Positions 25,369-39,185 of a DNA stretch of 64,000 nt are shown here, one piece after another. The DNA lies in contig JAIXMO010000030.1 of NCBI GenBank assembly GCA_025677825.1, positions 62,001 to 126,000 on the forward strand, in the 5' to 3' direction. The DNA is from Helicostylum pulchrum (lineage: Eukaryota > Mucoromycota > Mucoromycetes > Mucorales > Mucoraceae). Below the pieces are notes generated by a model. It saw only the letters and a program-made list of their open reading frames with translations, searched no databases and was not told the DNA's origin. The translations under genes were made by a program, and so were the position numbers. The number at the start of each line of letters is the position of its first letter. The stretch's first letter is position 1.

Positions 25369-26881
25369 TTGTTTTTAAAACTGTTTCTTTCTTTTGGTGT
25401 TTAGAAAAAGATATACGTATATATATATATGATATTTTGCTGTCCCCTTTATAATTGAATAAAATAAAAAGAGAGGGAATTTAGATTGGAATGGGGGCTA
25501 ATATATTATAAAAGCGCGGGAAAGATTGAATAAATATACAAAAGAAAAAAAAAGGAAAAAGGAAAAAAAACAACGATTATATTTATATACAAAAAATGTT
25601 AAAGTGTATAATATGAAATAAGGGGGGGAAATATATAGAAAGGGTCCCTTATTAGAAGGGGAAAGGAAGTACAAAAAAAGTCAAAAATTAGACGATGCTT
25701 CAAGTTAAAAAAAGGAAATTTATATGTACTCTCTTTATTGACACGGCATGACGAAAGGGGGAGGGGTCTCATTAGTTCAGGTGTGCCAATATTTTTAGTA
25801 GTAGTAAAAAAAAAATGTATGAACCAGCGGCAGACTTGAAGGCATGATACTTTTTAGGCTTTGTTAAATCAGTTTCCAAAATAGGGTAGAAAAGAAATCC
25901 CTTTGTTAAAAAAAAGATACATATATTACTCATCCCTTCTCATATTAGAAAATCACAAGTCCTACAAGGCAAAAACTTTATCATGAATACAAAACTCTCT
26001 AAAATAATAACTATATTTTCTCCCTTTATCATGAACAATGCACTATATATTATAAGTTAAAACTTAAGGGTCAATTACTAGGGGTTCTATTCATCTATTA
26101 ATATGTATATAATTCTCATATTCTACATGTATGCTTACATCTTCGTCCCTTCTTATCTTTTTGTTTGTATTTTTTTTACGCATTAACAGATATATGCAAA
26201 AGATGTACTTTTTTTTTCTTAAGCGCATAAAAAATAAGATGAGCATACGATTAAAAAAAATATTGATGACGATTAATAAGTTAAATTCTTTAGTTTAGAT
26301 AATTTAATCTGGTCCAGCCCTTCATGCATTGTTATTAAGAAAGAAAAGTAACCGATTACTATTACCGACTTTTAACTCACATGAGATTACTGTTATCATA
26401 TATATGACATTTATTGAATCAGCCGTTAGTCAAAATTCTAATTGTTTTTTAATGTTTTTTTTTTCGTATGTTTTTTTTGTCTCCTTAACAATCGAGAATC
26501 GAAAAATATGCCACACACACTCACACAAAAAGGGGGATCTAGACTATTATGGGTAATTTTATGTCTGTGCTTTTGTACACGTACACAATGAAAAAAAAAA
26601 AAGGTTAACTACTTATTATACACAAAAAATAAAATGCAGGGATCTCTAGAATAAAACAAGGTTTGTATTGCTGGTATACTATGTCGTACAAGGAAAATAA
26701 GGGATTTATTCCTTGTATTAAGGATATGCCTCTGGTAGCAACTTTTTTAATACATGTGAGTTAACACTTTTTTTTTTTGCTGCCTATGATTTTTCTTTTT
26801 TAGTGCTTTTTTTTTACTCCTATATTTAAGGCATACATACAACAGATGCAATTCCTAAATAGTACTCTTCCATTAGTTTGC

Positions 26882-26909
26882 AAAAAAAAAAAAAAAAAAA
26901 AAAAAAAAA
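26882..26909. repeat. 28-base poly(A) run
   Basis: An uninterrupted A tract with no gene adjacent. It could be a homopolymer expansion or the tail of an old retroposed copy, but the upstream 200 bp show no coding sequence. Confidence 0.85.
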
Positions 26910-27512
26910 GATCTTACAAAGAAAACATGTGTCATTAAGGGTAGTCTTTTTTAGATGCCACAAAAGCAACAACAAAAAAACTGTAGAAATAGGAAAAGTA
27001 TCCCTTGATTTTCTTTACATCGAAAAAAGAGAAAAAAACAGTATTTCTCTCCTTGATCGTCGATAATAAATTACTTCTAGCTATTTATACATACACACTT
27101 GCATATGCAAGGTAATTGTTATTACTTATTTATAATGAAAACACATTTGACAGTTTTTACACGTAAATTAGAAACAGCTCATTTTTATTTTTTTCCAAAA
27201 AAGAAGAAAAGTCCTGTCCAGTTTTCAATTGACTAATTGAACTATATATATATTAGGGGAGCCTCGCTTTTTTTTTCTCTCTTTTTTACTCTCGCTCTTG
27301 TAGTTTAATAAGGCATGTATAAATATACATATATATTATCACTTGTAAAATGTTTGTTTTTAATTATTCATCACAAGATATTGGGGGAGTGAAAGATGAA
27401 GGGGGGTGGGGGTGGGATTGATGTATTTATGTATAATAGTATATGCTGTTTTTCTTCTTATGCTTTGTTTATGTCTTCTCCCTTTTTTTTCTGTTTCTAT
27501 TTTTTTTTTTTT

Positions 27513-29630
27513 TTAGTCTTCTTCTGCTATCATTACTTCAGCCGCGGTTTTCTTCTCCGATGCAGGTGAGGTAGGTGGTGTGGGTATTAGTTCCTTTGTT
27601 ACGATAGTAGTTGTGGTGGTTGTAGTAGATAATATATTAGGGTTAGTATCTGCATGAGCAGCTACTGCATCAGTCTTCCTCTCCAACGATCTCTTTTTAG
27701 CATGTTCTATAGCTTGTATTCTATCTGCAGAAACGGAACTAATGAATTCTGGAATGTGGTCCAGAAGCGATTGGCAACAGTCTGCTATTGAATGAGGATT
27801 CTTTGATAAGTTAAACTTGAGCGCATGAAATAACAAGTAACTAATTAATTCTGCAGGGCTAATTTCCATCTTAATACCTGTATAGGTAGATGACTGCTGT
27901 GCAAGTTCTCGAATACGCTGAATGAGCTCATTTACTGTACGGTCTAATACAGGATACTTTTTTCGTTCAATGTCTGGTAGTGCTTTATCTTTTTCTGGCA
28001 TACAAAAGAATTTCCAAAATATAAGTTCTGCTTGATGGTCATCGATATAACCCATATGTAATTTTAAGTCAATACGACCGGGACGAATTAATGCTGGTGG
28101 AATTGAATTCATATCATTACATGTCATAAAAATAACTATCGAGACATGTTAGAGAAAAAAAAAAGGGTCACATGACATCTAAAAATATAAAACTTACTAG
28201 ATTCTTCTAAACTTGCGATACCATCAATAGCATTTAATATACCAGAAACAGACACTGTATTTTTCTCTTTAGTTGGTCCTTTTGTATCTGCCTTTTCTGA
28301 AGATCCTTCTTCAAATTGATAATGATCCACGTCTTCAATTACTAGCATACAACTTTTAGGAACTTGTGCTAAAGCGGAGGATAAAGCGTCATCACTTGCT
28401 GCGGCCGACAAGTTAAGAATGGCGACATTCATTTTTATTTTACTTGCTAAAGATTGAATAAAAGAAGTTTTGCCAGTACCCGGAGGCCCGTGTAAAAGGT
28501 AACCACGGCGGTAAGGAATTCCTCTATCACTATACCAAGCTTTAGATTCCTTGAAAGTAATGATATCTATTATATGGATATGTTAGTATGTTGTACCACT
28601 ACTACTATTATAGCACATACCATTTAATATTCTCTCTTGATCGCCTTCTTTTAATACTACGGAATTAAAAGATCTAATTTTCCTAAATCCATGTTCTTTC
28701 CATTGATTATCGTCATCCCATCCATGACCACTAAAATTACATTTGTATATAATTAACTACAGTAAATAAATGATAAGTCACACGATTGCTTTGTTTGTGT
28801 TAAGCTGAATCTAAATATGGTATTGTAAATTAGGTACCTTATTTTTTCTGGAATTGTAATATTCATCTACCCAATCCTGAATAAAAGATCTTAATTTAGG
28901 AAGATCCCGAGAACGCATTCTATAGGTTATATATATATATAAAAGTTGGTAAAAAATCTAGAAACAAATCTACATGTGTATATACCTTATTTCAATAGTA
29001 TCAGTTCTCATATTGGGTACACCGTAAAATGGAGTTTTTATACTTGATTCACTTGTTGTTGCTTCATCTTTACGATTGACTAAAATTTTATAGCCCTTAT
29101 ACTTGATATGAAATACATGATATTTCTCTAAAGACATATATAAGTAAGTAAAAAAATAAAATAAAATAGGTAATAATTTAAATACCTGGTGTCAAATCAA
29201 TTAAAGGGGTATTTTCGAGATCACTCCGAGGTCGATGATAATAATAAGTATTACGTTGATTTACATCTACAGGTTCGGAATAACCAGTCTTGCCACGTAC
29301 ATGCCTTAGTTTATCAATACCTTTAAAGTTCTTAGTCAAGTATTCGTTGACAGGAGTATAAATCAATTCGTTTTCTCCAATCACTACGGATACATAAAAC
29401 ATTTCTTCTTTAATTCTCTTTAAATAAGAATAAATATTTTCAATCAATTTTGAAATAGCGGGAATAAATGATAAAAACACATAAAATATAATCGTATCAT
29501 TTCCGTAGTATCTTTTTGAAATAGCAAAGAATCTATCTCCTAATAAATTGATCCAAAATGTTTCTTCACATACAACTTCAATAATATCTACAAATCGACT
29601 CCAAAGATACCCTGCTACGCCATAAAACAT
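27513..29630 (-). CDS. BCS1-like AAA ATPase
   Basis: Six exons (29630-29186, 29127-28986, 28919-28838, 28756-28621, 28566-28198, 28135-27513) encode 598 residues. An N-terminal hydrophobic segment (IIFYVFLSFIPAISKLI) and BCS1-N-like region precede the AAA module: Walker A GPPGTGKTS (about 295-303), Walker B CMLVIEDVD, sensor FMTCND and Arg finger PGRID. The block SVVLKEGDQERILNDI just before the module is typical of the BCS1 family. BCS1 proper inserts the Rieske protein into respiratory complex III; fungi carry several paralogues of unknown role, and a Pro/Thr-rich C-terminal tail here suggests a paralogue. The fourth exon needs the acceptor at 28757; the next AG downstream would give a stop. 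Confidence 0.85.
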
Positions 29631-30343
29631 GTTTGAATACAAGTACGTAAAATAAGAGAAAAAAACAAAAAAAGTGATAAAGTGGAAAAAAAACTAATGT
29701 ATTTATACACTTTTTGATGTAAGACGCCAATGTAATTTTTTTTGTCGGAGGTACTAATCGAGGTTAACTAATGTGGCACCCTAAAGAAGAACATAACATG
29801 ATATTTGTTTTAGAAGCTAAAAAATAAATAAAAAAATAACAACAACAAAACTAATGTACTAGTAATAACAATAAGAGACCACAGTAGTAAAGTACACTCA
29901 ATTAGCTATTCTCTACACTGTACTCAAAAAAATGAAATCGGTCTTTATCCAAAAATAGTTCAACTGGTTCGCGCTCGCTCGCGTTTGTGTGAGAAAAAAG
30001 AAGTTTTTATTTATTTTTTTAGGCTAAAGGAATACGGCACTTCTTAGCCCAAGTGTATGACTCATGAATGACCATAACAACCGTAGTGTGTCAAGACTAG
30101 GTTCAATACCATCATATAATCGAATGGTTCCATTTAAGTTCCGCGTACACCTTTTTACGTCATTGCTTTCGTATTCACGGCTTTAAAGTTCAATGAACTG
30201 TAAAAAAAAAGAGTGGTTATTCCAATTTTAGGAGGTTCAAACTTTTTTTTTTTTTTTTCCTCTCTCTTTTTCTTTTTTCAAATAATCTAGTTACATTTTT
30301 AAACTTGCCTTTTTTATTTTGCTTGAGTACATAATCAGGCAAA
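29631..30343. promoter_or_regulatory. Divergent promoter region between BCS1-like and PP2A B56 genes
   Basis: A 713-bp head-to-head spacer. It contains T-rich tracts at 30243-30260 and a CGCTCGCTCGCG stretch near 29972. No specific regulatory site was identified. Confidence 0.45.
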
Positions 30344-32835
30344 ATGATGAAAGGTTTGAAAGGAGTTGTAAGTCTATAATTTGATTGCTTATAAAAAAAA
30401 AAAGAAGAAGAAGTAGTCGTTACTTAACAATGTAAAAAATTAGCTTTCTAGAAGTAAATCTCATAAAGAAAACAAGTCTTCCTCCAGACAACATCCTACA
30501 GGTAAATCACGTTCTACACCTACGCGGTCTTCAACCGCTTCACCAACTAAACCTCAGGCACCTGAAGTAATAAGCGCACCCGATGTTAGCCAAGTAGACG
30601 ACTACAGTGTTGTACCAAATAATAATAATGTAAGTTCATAAAAATAGTGCTTCTGTGTTTTATATTGTGCTACAAAACTAAAAATAATTTATATATATAA
30701 AGCATCTCACTGCTCGTGGTAGTGCTCGATCAGCTGAAGTAACCAACAAGATATTAAAGGATACTCCTAAAGATATCATCCCTGCTGTAAGAACTCCTCG
30801 TCGTCAACGTTCGTCTAGAATCTATGTTCCTCGTGAAAAAGCAGAGCTTGAAAAGAGTCCGTACTTTAACGGTAAGTAAATTAATTATATATAAATATAC
30901 ATGTATATTGATTACACACATATATACATTTATAGACGTGCCTCAATCGAAACGTCAAGAACTTTTTGTAATCAAGTTAATTCAATGTCAAGTTTTATTT
31001 GACTTTAACGATCCTTCTTCGGATTTAAGAAATAAAGAGATTAAGAGACAAGAATTGCAAGAAATGTTGGAATATGTTGCAACTTCAAGAGGCGCAATCT
31101 CGGACATGATTTACCCTGATGTGATTCGAATGGTAACTATTTAAAACAAAGTAAAAAAAAAAAAGTGTGTGTGAGAGAGAGAGAGAGAAAGAGAGAGAAA
31201 GAAAGACAGAGAGATTAATGAAAATGCAAATTACTCAAAGTTTACAGTAAATACATTTCGTACAATTTCACCACAAACGTCAGCAGTAAATGAAGGATAT
31301 GATCCAGAAGAAGATGAACCCGCGCTTGAAACAGCTTGGCCTCACCTTCAATTAGTTTATGAATTCTTTTTAAGATTTGTAGAATCACCAGATTTTAATC
31401 CACAAATTGCTAGAAAGCATATTGATCAAAAGTTTATTCTTCAATTACTCGAATTATTCGATAGTGAAGATCCGCGTGAAAGAGACTTTTTAAAGACGAC
31501 ACTTCATCGCATATATGGAAAGTTTTTAAACTTGAGAGCTTTTATTCGTCGATCTATCAATAATATATTTTTCCAGTTTATTTATGAAACCGAACATTTT
31601 AATGGTGTTGCCGAATTATTAGAAATCTTGGGAAGGTAACAAAAAAAAAGTATTTTTTTTTTTTTTAATTATTATAAATATTTATATTATATAATATATT
31701 CATAGTATTATCAATGGCTTTGCTTTACCATTGAAAAAAGAACACAAGACGTTCTTATTCAAAGTACTTGTACCTCTTCATAAACCGGCTTCCTTATCCA
31801 CTTACAGTCCTCAATTAACGTATTGTGTAGTGCAATTTCTAGAAAAGGATCCTGATCTTGTTCCTGGTGTAATACAAGGATTAATGCGTTATTGGCCGAA
31901 AGTGAATAGCGGAAAAGAGGTCATTTTTCTAACAGAGTTTGAAGAAATTTTGGATGTCATTGAAGCTCCCGAATTTGAAGTCGTTATGGTTCCTTTCTTT
32001 CAAAAACTGGCTCAATGCGTTTCTAGTTCTCATTTTCAGGTATAAACCCTATTTATCCCTTTTTATGATTTTTATCTCTGACTAAATAATTTATTTCATT
32101 TTAGGTTGCAGAGCGGGCTCTGTACTTTTATAATTACGAGGACGTTATTCATATTATCAATGATAATCTTGAAGTAGTCATGCCAATCATTTTTCCATCG
32201 CTATATAGGCATTCAAAGGAACACTGGAATAGAACAATTCATGGCTTGGTTTATAATGCTCTTCAATTACTTATGAAACTTGATGACGAACTTTTCGAAA
32301 AATACGTCGAGAAATATAAGCAAGAGGAATTAGGGTAAATATATACACAGACATATCGTAGAATTGTATATCAATAATCATTATTATTTTAATAGTGAAG
32401 TAAAGCAAAAGTTGGATAATGATAGAGTAACGACATGGAAAAAAATAGAGGCAAAGGCTTTATTAGAAAAGAATAAATCCTCAATAATAGACGAAAAAGA
32501 ATCAGTAAGTAGATCATGTCTATGTTATTGAATTGTATATTAATTTACATACATATTAGAATACTGTTTCTTCTCATTTAACTGTCCAAGAAACGAATGA
32601 CGATACCATCACTACATCCTCTGCAACTACTATAGTGTGTACAGCTGATGACGATGAAACAATTGCTCCTTCTGTCAACACTACCAATACTTCCCTAATC
32701 TCTGAACATAACAATACTACTAATACTAATAATACCACCTCCACTACGCCCTCATTATCATCAACAATTGACCAAGAAAAACTTCCCAAGCAAACTGACG
32801 ATGATTCAGATAATGATTCATGGCACAGTGTTTAG
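30344..32835 (+). CDS. RTS1: PP2A regulatory subunit B56 (B'/Rts1)
   Basis: Nine exons (30344-30367, 30444-30629, 30703-30871, 30936-31132, 31241-31635, 31706-32039, 32105-32334, 32396-32504, 32560-32835) encode 639 residues. A basic Ser-rich N-terminus precedes the B56 HEAT-repeat core, which is nearly invariant: [52 protein letters not shown] and [16 protein letters not shown]56 directs the phosphatase 2A A-C dimer to its substrates, including shugoshin-protected cohesin and stress targets. The C-terminus is Thr/Asn-rich and disordered. Intron 4 carries a mixed GT/GA microsatellite, and its acceptor must be the AAG before TTTACAG, because using the later CAG would start with a stop codon. 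Confidence 0.95.
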
Positions 32836-35494
32836 ATCTTTTCACACCTTTTTTTTTAATTGACAATTGATAAATACCTCTTATTTTTTATTTATTTTTT
32901 TAAAAAAAAATAGAATACTGCAATAAACCCTTTTTTTTTTCCTTAAAAAAAAGCCTACATAATCGATCAAAAAAAAAAAATACGAGTAACAGGTTCTTGT
33001 CAAATCAACGAGATCAGCAGTTTAAACTTTTCGCAGAAATGTCGGTGTAATCGTTTCACTCATAAATAACAAAGGGGGGTTATTAAAAAAAAGCTGAAAC
33101 ATTTTCTGTTAAAAATAGTATTTTTCATATACAAATATAATATATACTTTTTTTTTTAAAAAAAAAAAAGTGTAAACAAGTGTAAACAGTTCAATATAAA
33201 ATATCAAGCAGTTAGGAGACGAAAGAAAAGTTGGATTTCTCGACTATCCCGTAACATAAAAATGCATGCCAATCATACACACTTAGTATAGATTTTTTTT
33301 CTTTGTGTCGCCATGTTTTTTAATTATAGTTGTGTTTAAAAAACTACAAGAAGAGAGCTCTTCTCCTTCTATTTCTCTCCTGAAAAAAAAAAGGCCTGTA
33401 CATTTCTAGGATAATGATTATTTCATTTTTGATTATTAAAAAACATATAGTAATTTTCTCCTTTGTATTACAAGTACAACTGCGATCAATATGTGTGTAT
33501 GATTCACCAAATCCAGAAATCTCTGTATTCTCGTGTAATTTCGTTCATGTGTCATCTAATATATATATTAATAGACTGGCTAAACTAATTATACTCTTCG
33601 GTAATAAAGTATAATAAAGGTTCATCAACTGACAAAAAAAAATACAAATAGTTATAATGCGCTATATGCTTTTTTTAAAAAAAAAAAGAAGGGCACAGGT
33701 TTTTTCTATTGTTGCATCAATAAGAGATCTTTGTACTATCATTTCTTAAATTTAGAAATTTAAACTATTCACATCAAAAACTAATTACCGTAAATATAAG
33801 AAGGACATATCGTTTGATTGTTTCTCAACAGCCGAATTTAACCTGTTGCCAAGTAACGGCATAGATAGAGAGATAGCTTTTTTTTTCGATGGAGTCATAA
33901 AAAAATACACTGCATTGTATATCTATGCCACCGCTCATCTTATAGAGGGTCCTTAAAAAAAGAACCATGTGAAAAATGCCTTTAGAGAGGTATTATCTTA
34001 ATTCCTAATATTTAGTACTCTAGTCCAAATACAGATGATAGAGAGTAATCACTTGTAAAAAAAAGCATTTTTTGCTATCTTTCTGCGTACATATTTGAAA
34101 AATGGGACTTATATGCCTAATGACGTGATAATCCTGAAAAAAAAAAAGGTACTTTACGGTGACTATGCCTCTACATACGTAGGAGTCGCGCCATATTTAA
34201 GTGCCACATCCAGTTTACTGTTACGTACTTGATATATATAATTGTAAGCTTTTATTTTTTCCTTAATGGTTATTTGATCAATATGATATATACTAGAAAA
34301 ACGTATATCTGCATAAATTACCGTGATCTTTTGTATATCAATTGCATATATCCCCCCCCCCTTTTTTTTTTGACAAGTCGCTACTTTTTTTCAGCGCAAT
34401 ATAGTGCTACGGTTTAAGACAAATTATGTAGCCGATATAAGAATAGTAATAGAATAAACTCTTTTCCCGCTGCAAGTAGGATTTTTTTTTTGTGTCAAGT
34501 GTAAAATTTATTGATTATCAACAAAAAGCCTTTTTGAGGACCAGAGAAATTATGACGAGTCAAGTCCTAAACTACTCGATACTACTGTCAAAGAATTCAA
34601 ATATCTCACGTACAACTATTCTCATTTGATAGACCTCTCGTCGCGGCTCAAGCTATTGCTTACGTTATACTAACCCGTCGATAAGACTGTGATCGCCCTT
34701 TAAGGGTTCGAAGAGAGCTTGGTCCAGAGAGCGCCGACAGCCCATGTAAACTATGTTTGCCTTCCTACTTTCTTCTATTGACTAATAGTTCTTTGTCCGA
34801 AAAGGTTAATTGGAAATCTAAATTCTTAACGAAAATTATGCTGCTTTATGTTTCGACATGTATTGCTATTTGATGAATAAAGCTTCCATTTCGCTTAAAC
34901 AAATGACCAATAATATTAAAATTAAATGTTGAGAGTAAAAAATGGTAGTCCAACACATGTCAAATTGACTATTTTAGATCATTTTATGGTAACTGACAAC
35001 TTGCTAGTTTGCGTTACACACAATATATTTCAGCAGTAAAAAAAATTACGTAGTTGTTTAATCAATTATGTATAGATTGCATAATCTTATCTTTCTATCT
35101 TTTTCATTGCAAAACAAAAAATATACGTTTGCCTAGAAAAACACCCTTGGATAGTTATCAGATTTTCCAGTAACAAACAGTTTTTTTTTATTATTTTAAA
35201 ACCCATATAAAAAAAAAGCTTATTCTATTAAATCTTTTTAAATGCTATATACCAGCTCCATGTAAAAAAAACCATCGGGGTTTGGTGATGCTGTAGATTA
35301 CAAGATTGATCGATAGACCCGTTTGTGAATTCGATAAACACAGGATTTTATTTACAAAAAAGACCCTTTTTTTTAAAAAAAAAAGAAGGAAAAAGCTCCC
35401 CCTTAAAATTACTTTGAAAAATATCTTGCGAAATTATTTAAAAAAGAACTTTTTGTTCTATTTTTTTTATTATTTTGGTTAATTATATACAGAT
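32836..35494. other. Large intergenic region with T-A tract junctions and faint coding debris
   Basis: 2.7 kb between two convergent genes. It holds several T(n)A(n) junctions, for example 33148-33169 (T10A12) and 35367-35384 (T8A10). A short minus-strand stretch near 34610-34790 reads CRRSLDQALFEPLKGDHSLIDG and looks coding, but it is too short to identify. Nothing else is supportable. Confidence 0.45.
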
Positions 35495-37177
35495 TTAGTT
35501 GGCACCGAACATCTTCTTGAGATGAGCAGTGGAGTAACTCTTGGGTCTTTCCAAGGGCATACCGAGAGCACGATCCCAGATCAACTGAGAGGTGACACCG
35601 AGAGCACGAGAAACACCGAAGAGAACAGTGTAGTAATCTTGCTCAGTGAGACCGTAGAATTGGAGAAGGACACCGGAGTGAGCATCAACATTGGGCCAAG
35701 GGTTCTTGGTCTTACCGTGTTCAGTGAGAACTCCAGGCTATTAAAAGATTAAAAAAGATTAATAAATTGAAACCCAAATTTCCAGTTTTTTTTTTAAAAA
35801 AAAAGCACTTCCCCCCCCCCCCCCCCCTCCCATATATAAAAATAAAATTTGTACTTACAATAATGTGATACAACTTGGAGACTAAACCGAAGAGAGGATC
35901 CTCAGGTAAATGCTTCAAGGCGAATTCACGTTGAGCGGTATAACGGGGGTCAGTCTTACGCAAGACAGCATGACCGAAACCGGGAACAACTTGACCACCG
36001 TTAAGAGTATCCCAAAGGTACTTCTTGATATCTTCCTCAGAAGCATCCATACCAATGGTATCTCTCATCTTCAAAGTCCAACGGAGGACTTCTTGGTTAG
36101 CCAAACCGTGAAGAGGACCAGCTAAACCGTTCAAACCGGCAGCGAAAGAGAGATAAGGATCAGAGAGAGCGGAACCGACCAAATGGGTGGTGTGAGCAGA
36201 GACGTTACCACCTTCGTGATCGGAGTGAATGGTGAGGTAAAGACGCATCAATTCAACGAAATCCTTGTTATCCTCGAAACCCAAAAGCTTGGAGAAGTTA
36301 TAAGAGTAATCCTTATCACCTTCAATAGCGGGCATCTTACCATCCTTGTAAAGGTTACGGTAGATACGAGCAGCAACGTTAGGAAGCTTGGCAATTAAAT
36401 CCATGGTATCCTCGAAGGTAGCATCCCAGTATTGAGACTTGTGAATACCAGCAGTATAGGCCTTGGCGAAGTGAGAATCGTGTTGAAGGGCGTTAACAGC
36501 AATGGCGAATTGAGACATAGGGTGAAGAGTCTTGGGACAACGGTCAATGATCTCCTCAACGAATTCAGGGATATCGGAACGAGCAGCCCATTCAGCAGAG
36601 AGAGACTTGACTTGTTCGGGAGTAGGAACTTCACCAGTGACGAGCAACCAGAAAAGAGACTCGGGGAGAGGCTCTCCTCCATCAGCGGCAGCAGGGAGGA
36701 CCTTTTGACAATCAGGAATGGTCAAACCACGGAAACGGATACCTTCCTCAGCATCGAGGACGGATCCTTCCCAGACAAGACCCTTAATACCACGCATACC
36801 ACCATAGGCTTGGTCAACAGTAACTTCACCAAGAACCTTGGAACCATATTCCTTCTTGAAAGCCTTAACCTCGGCTTGCTTTTCGGGGATAAGTTCAGCG
36901 AGACGTTCCTTCAAGGTCTATTTTTTTTTTATTTATTTTTATAAAATTATTAATATTACTATATTTATCCAAATCTTTAAAAATATCCCTACCTTAACCT
37001 TGGAAGAATAAGCACGAGTAGCACCAACGGTGAGAGCAGGTGCGAAACGGACAGAAGACTGACGAGTGGCAGCCTAATAAATAAATAAAAAAAGATTAAT
37101 ATAAAGTTGATAAACGGATAAAAAGTTTACATTATGCTAACCTTAGTCAAAGAGGTGAATGCACGAATAGCAGACAT
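35495..37177 (-). CDS. CIT1: Mitochondrial citrate synthase
   Basis: Four exons (37177-37142, 37073-36993, 36917-35859, 35737-35495) encode 472 residues. A presequence ([12 protein letters not shown]..., Arg/Ser/Thr-rich, ending ...RAYSSK) precedes the mature enzyme. Catalytic-site blocks are intact: [32 protein letters not shown] and [20 protein letters not shown], with the His and Asp residues of the family. It condenses acetyl-CoA and oxaloacetate in the matrix, the first step of the citric acid cycle. C-terminus MFGAN lacks a peroxisomal SKL, which supports mitochondrial location. Codon use is strongly biased (GGT, GTC, AAG), as in highly expressed genes. The last intron holds a 17-base C run next to a T10A9 junction. 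Confidence 0.96.
35811..35827. repeat. 17-base poly(C) run in the last citrate synthase intron
   Basis: An unbroken C run in an otherwise AT-rich intron, so the pre-mRNA would carry G17. Such a run could form a G-quadruplex or i-motif. Homopolymer length here may also be a sequencing artefact. Confidence 0.75.
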
Positions 37178-39185
37178 TTTTTGATATAAAAAAAAAGGAT
37201 GAAGAAGAAGAAAAAACGCGCAAAAGGGTTCAAAAATAATTAGATGCTTATATAAAAAAAAAAAAAAAATTGAACCCGGTTAAACGAAAAAAAAGGGGCG
37301 TCCTTTTAATTTATGATGAATAATGGGGGGGGAGGAAAATAGATAATCCTGCAGGGGGTCTGAATATTTTAACTTCAATATAAAAAATAATTGGTAAACC
37401 CTTGTCACGGCTTTGCAAAGAAAGATGAAAAAGTCTAAAAAGAGACAGCTTGGTTTGAACATGATGTCACAAAATCAGTTATTTAGGCTCAAAAAAAGAA
37501 CGTGGTGAAAAAAAAAACTGCCTAAAGTCTTAGCCAGTAGTGCAAAATGACTTTCCCTTTCCCCACTTTACAGCTGTGATTAAAAACCCATTTTAAGGTT
37601 TACTTTTTGTACATCTAAGCTTGTCTTTTTTCGTAAAAGATGCTTATAAATTTCAATTATCTACATGTTTTTCATAAAGACAATATAAATTGCATTACAA
37701 AGATTCAATGATTTATTTATTTTCTCTCTTTTTTTTCCCCTTTTTTTTTTATGTATAAAATAAAAAAAAGGTACAAGATTTCAGCAGTGCTTTTTTTAAA
37801 AAAAATATAAGATATACATCTCTGAGGTCAATAAGAAAAATTGGAAACGTTATTCCTCCTCCCCCACGATAGATAAGATAAGATTTTATCACTATTATGC
37901 CTTGAAACGGTAAGTCGTGAATATACCGATGGTTTCTCAGGGACAAAATTTGGTGTAAGACATAATTTTTTGTATCACTTTTTTTTTTTTGTTTAAAATA
38001 CCGATCCCCCCACATTTTGATTTCTTCATTACAAAGATTATTTTCATGTAGTGATCAACCCATCATTTGATAATCAAAACCAACATGCAACCTTTTTTTC
38101 TTAATTACATTATATTATGTCATTTGGTTATAATCCCACAATGAAGAAATACCACAAGGTATTTTTTATCTTTCCGAAAAAACATAAACTCTTTTTTATT
38201 TGCATAATTAAAGTTCGTTGTTCATCCGGGAATTTCTTTTAATTTTTCGTTTATGGGAAGCGGATAATTGTATAGTAGAAGCAATCTTTTCGTAATGTTC
38301 GACAAGCGCCCCATCATCAGCTGTCAGTCAAATAGCTTTTTACAAGCTACTACCTCTTTTTCTCTTTTTTCTTTTTCTCGACGTAATTACTGTTTAAAAC
38401 AATAGATGTTTAAGCTCGTGAAAAGAGAAAATATTTATAAATAAACTGATACAAATAGCAGTAAGTGTTACCCGCGTCCTTTTTTTTTTAGCTGGACGGG
38501 TTACAACCTTGAAACTTTTATCTAGTTGGAATTCCAAGATATAGTTATACGTTGGTTTCAAAAATTATCGGGATATAATGAAAAGGAAAAAGATCCTGTG
38601 TACAAAAATCGATCGACGTTTGTTTGAGGATAAGCTTTTTGTTTGTGTAGGGGTGGTAGTGGTCAGAAATATTTGGTAGAAATTACAGAATACAAAGCTG
38701 GGCTTTGATAGATAACTTTTTTATACCGTGGGATTATTTATTGGTTTCCTGGTTTAGGTGTTACTTTGGATAATCTGGGTTAAATAGTCTTATAATTTAT
38801 TAGACTGGTCTCAACCAAAAAAAAAAGGGGATATGTGTATAGTGATGATAAGATGATGGTTGTGTTTGGAACTAGAATAAAAAACAAGCAAGGGAAGTTA
38901 TTTTATCTTGAAAGAGTTTATATACACTTTTTTTTTTTTTTTTTTTTTGAAAGGCAAAAAATATATTTGTACCTGTACAACAATCTTAAATTTCCCCACA
39001 TGGAAGCTTGACAGATGTAAAAAGTCCCTTTTTTTTTTCAGCAAAAAAAATCTATTGTGCCCTTATCAGAGTGCATACATATTTGTTTTTTATCTCAAGA
39101 AATAGTTTATTACAATGAAAATAAAGATTATATGACGGCAATGTATATTGATATATATGTTTTTACAAGTGATTAAAGAAAATCT
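37178..39185. other. Intergenic region, 5' flank of citrate synthase
   Basis: 2 kb with A/T tracts, a T7A8 junction (37791-37805) and an imperfect hairpin near 38467-38506 (GTTACCCG...CGGGTTAC). No gene supported on either strand. Confidence 0.5.

Larger units (their letters stand above)
25290..27512. other. Long AT-rich intergenic region
   Basis: 2.2 kb without a recognisable gene. It holds an (AG)11 tract just upstream of the H2C2 start, a 28-base A run (26882-26909), and many short T and A runs. The length upstream of a regulatory-type gene suggests a long promoter or 5' UTR, but nothing specific can be shown. Confidence 0.5.

Noticed and set aside
34680..34760. tRNA-like stretch (AGGGTTCGAAGAG)
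   Set aside because: A TPsiC-like word is present, but no acceptor or anticodon stem can be paired around it.
34610..34790. Possible gene on the minus strand in the 32.8-35.5 kb spacer
   Set aside because: Only about 27 coding-like residues, with stops on both sides and no recognisable family.
36432..36944. 170-codon plus-strand frame opposite citrate synthase
   Set aside because: It mirrors a strongly codon-biased conserved gene on the other strand, which removes antisense stops; no domain or splice context.
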